Origin: Struthidea cinerea
Taxonomy: Eukaryota > Chordata > Aves > Passeriformes > Corcoracidae
Length of the DNA: 64,000 bases
Assembly (NCBI GenBank): GCA_013397865.1
Contig: VZTI01005062.1
Location: 447,582 to 511,581 of the forward strand
Direction of reading: 5' to 3'
Made by a program: the position numbers and the translations under genes. This document shows, in pieces, positions 63,936-64,000 of this stretch. Within the stretch, counting starts at the first letter, position 1; each line of letters begins with the position of its first letter. Under the pieces are notes generated by a model. It was not told where the DNA came from and made no database searches. It worked only from the letters and a program-made list of their open reading frames with translations.

Positions 63936-64000
63936 TGAAGCACAAAGAATGGCTGAACACCTTTGTTCCTAAGTAGGTCTATTAACTTATTGCTAAGATG

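Overview
The window reads as AT-rich nuclear DNA from a bird, probably a songbird or another neoavian. The diagnosis rests on repeat content: several CR1 LINE 3' ends carrying the CATAGAAT-type terminal repeat, including one with a recognisable CR1 reverse-transcriptase motif, plus several solo endogenous-retrovirus LTRs of ERVL, ERVK and ERV1 type. The species-group call is inference. I found no protein-coding gene, no convincing exon and no structural RNA gene. The open reading frames are short and scattered, or fall inside repeats and microsatellites. The window is therefore either intergenic (a gene desert) or the inside of a very large intron.

Layout. 1-17.6 kb is mostly single-copy-looking AT-rich DNA with microsatellites (a CATAA array at 2.9 kb, TTTG at 4 kb, ATCT at 16.6 kb) and two small hairpin-like ancient repeat relics (12.1 and 14.4 kb). 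17.6-18.1 kb is a CR1 3' end. 19.4-19.9 kb is a weak LTR-like block, followed by a small direct duplication at 20.1 kb. 23.8-25.1 kb holds two ERVK-type solo LTRs of equal length (604 bp), inverted with respect to each other, 54 bp apart, each with its own target-site duplication; the only ambiguous base of the window (24631) lies in the second. 28.3-29.0 kb is a further LTR-like block, followed by a CR1 tail at 29.4 kb and an ancient CR1 remnant interrupted by a GATG array at 31.7-32.3 kb.

34.9-42.9 kb is an LTR-rich stretch with four solo LTRs: ERVL (minus), ERV1-like (plus), ERVL (plus) and ERVK-like (plus), bounded by TSDs of 5, 4, 5 and 6 bp. 44.9-45.7 kb is the longest CR1 fragment (minus strand). 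A fifth LTR of ERVL type lies at 51.4-52.1 kb and a short CR1 tail at 54.0 kb.

The main non-repeat signal is a small CpG-dense island at about 56.72-56.90 kb. It has a TATAAA on its left flank, a 10-bp GC-rich tandem repeat, a near-perfect RFX X-box palindrome and a splice-donor-like GTGAGA on the minus strand. It is the best candidate for a promoter or first exon of a non-coding RNA or of an alternative transcript. The right end contains a pure 381-bp GAAA array (61.4-61.8 kb), then a GC-rich unidentified block and a last CR1 tail at 63.9 kb.

No set of genes works together here; the content is repeat history plus one candidate regulatory island. Repeat family names come from remembered avian consensus features and were not checked against a library.
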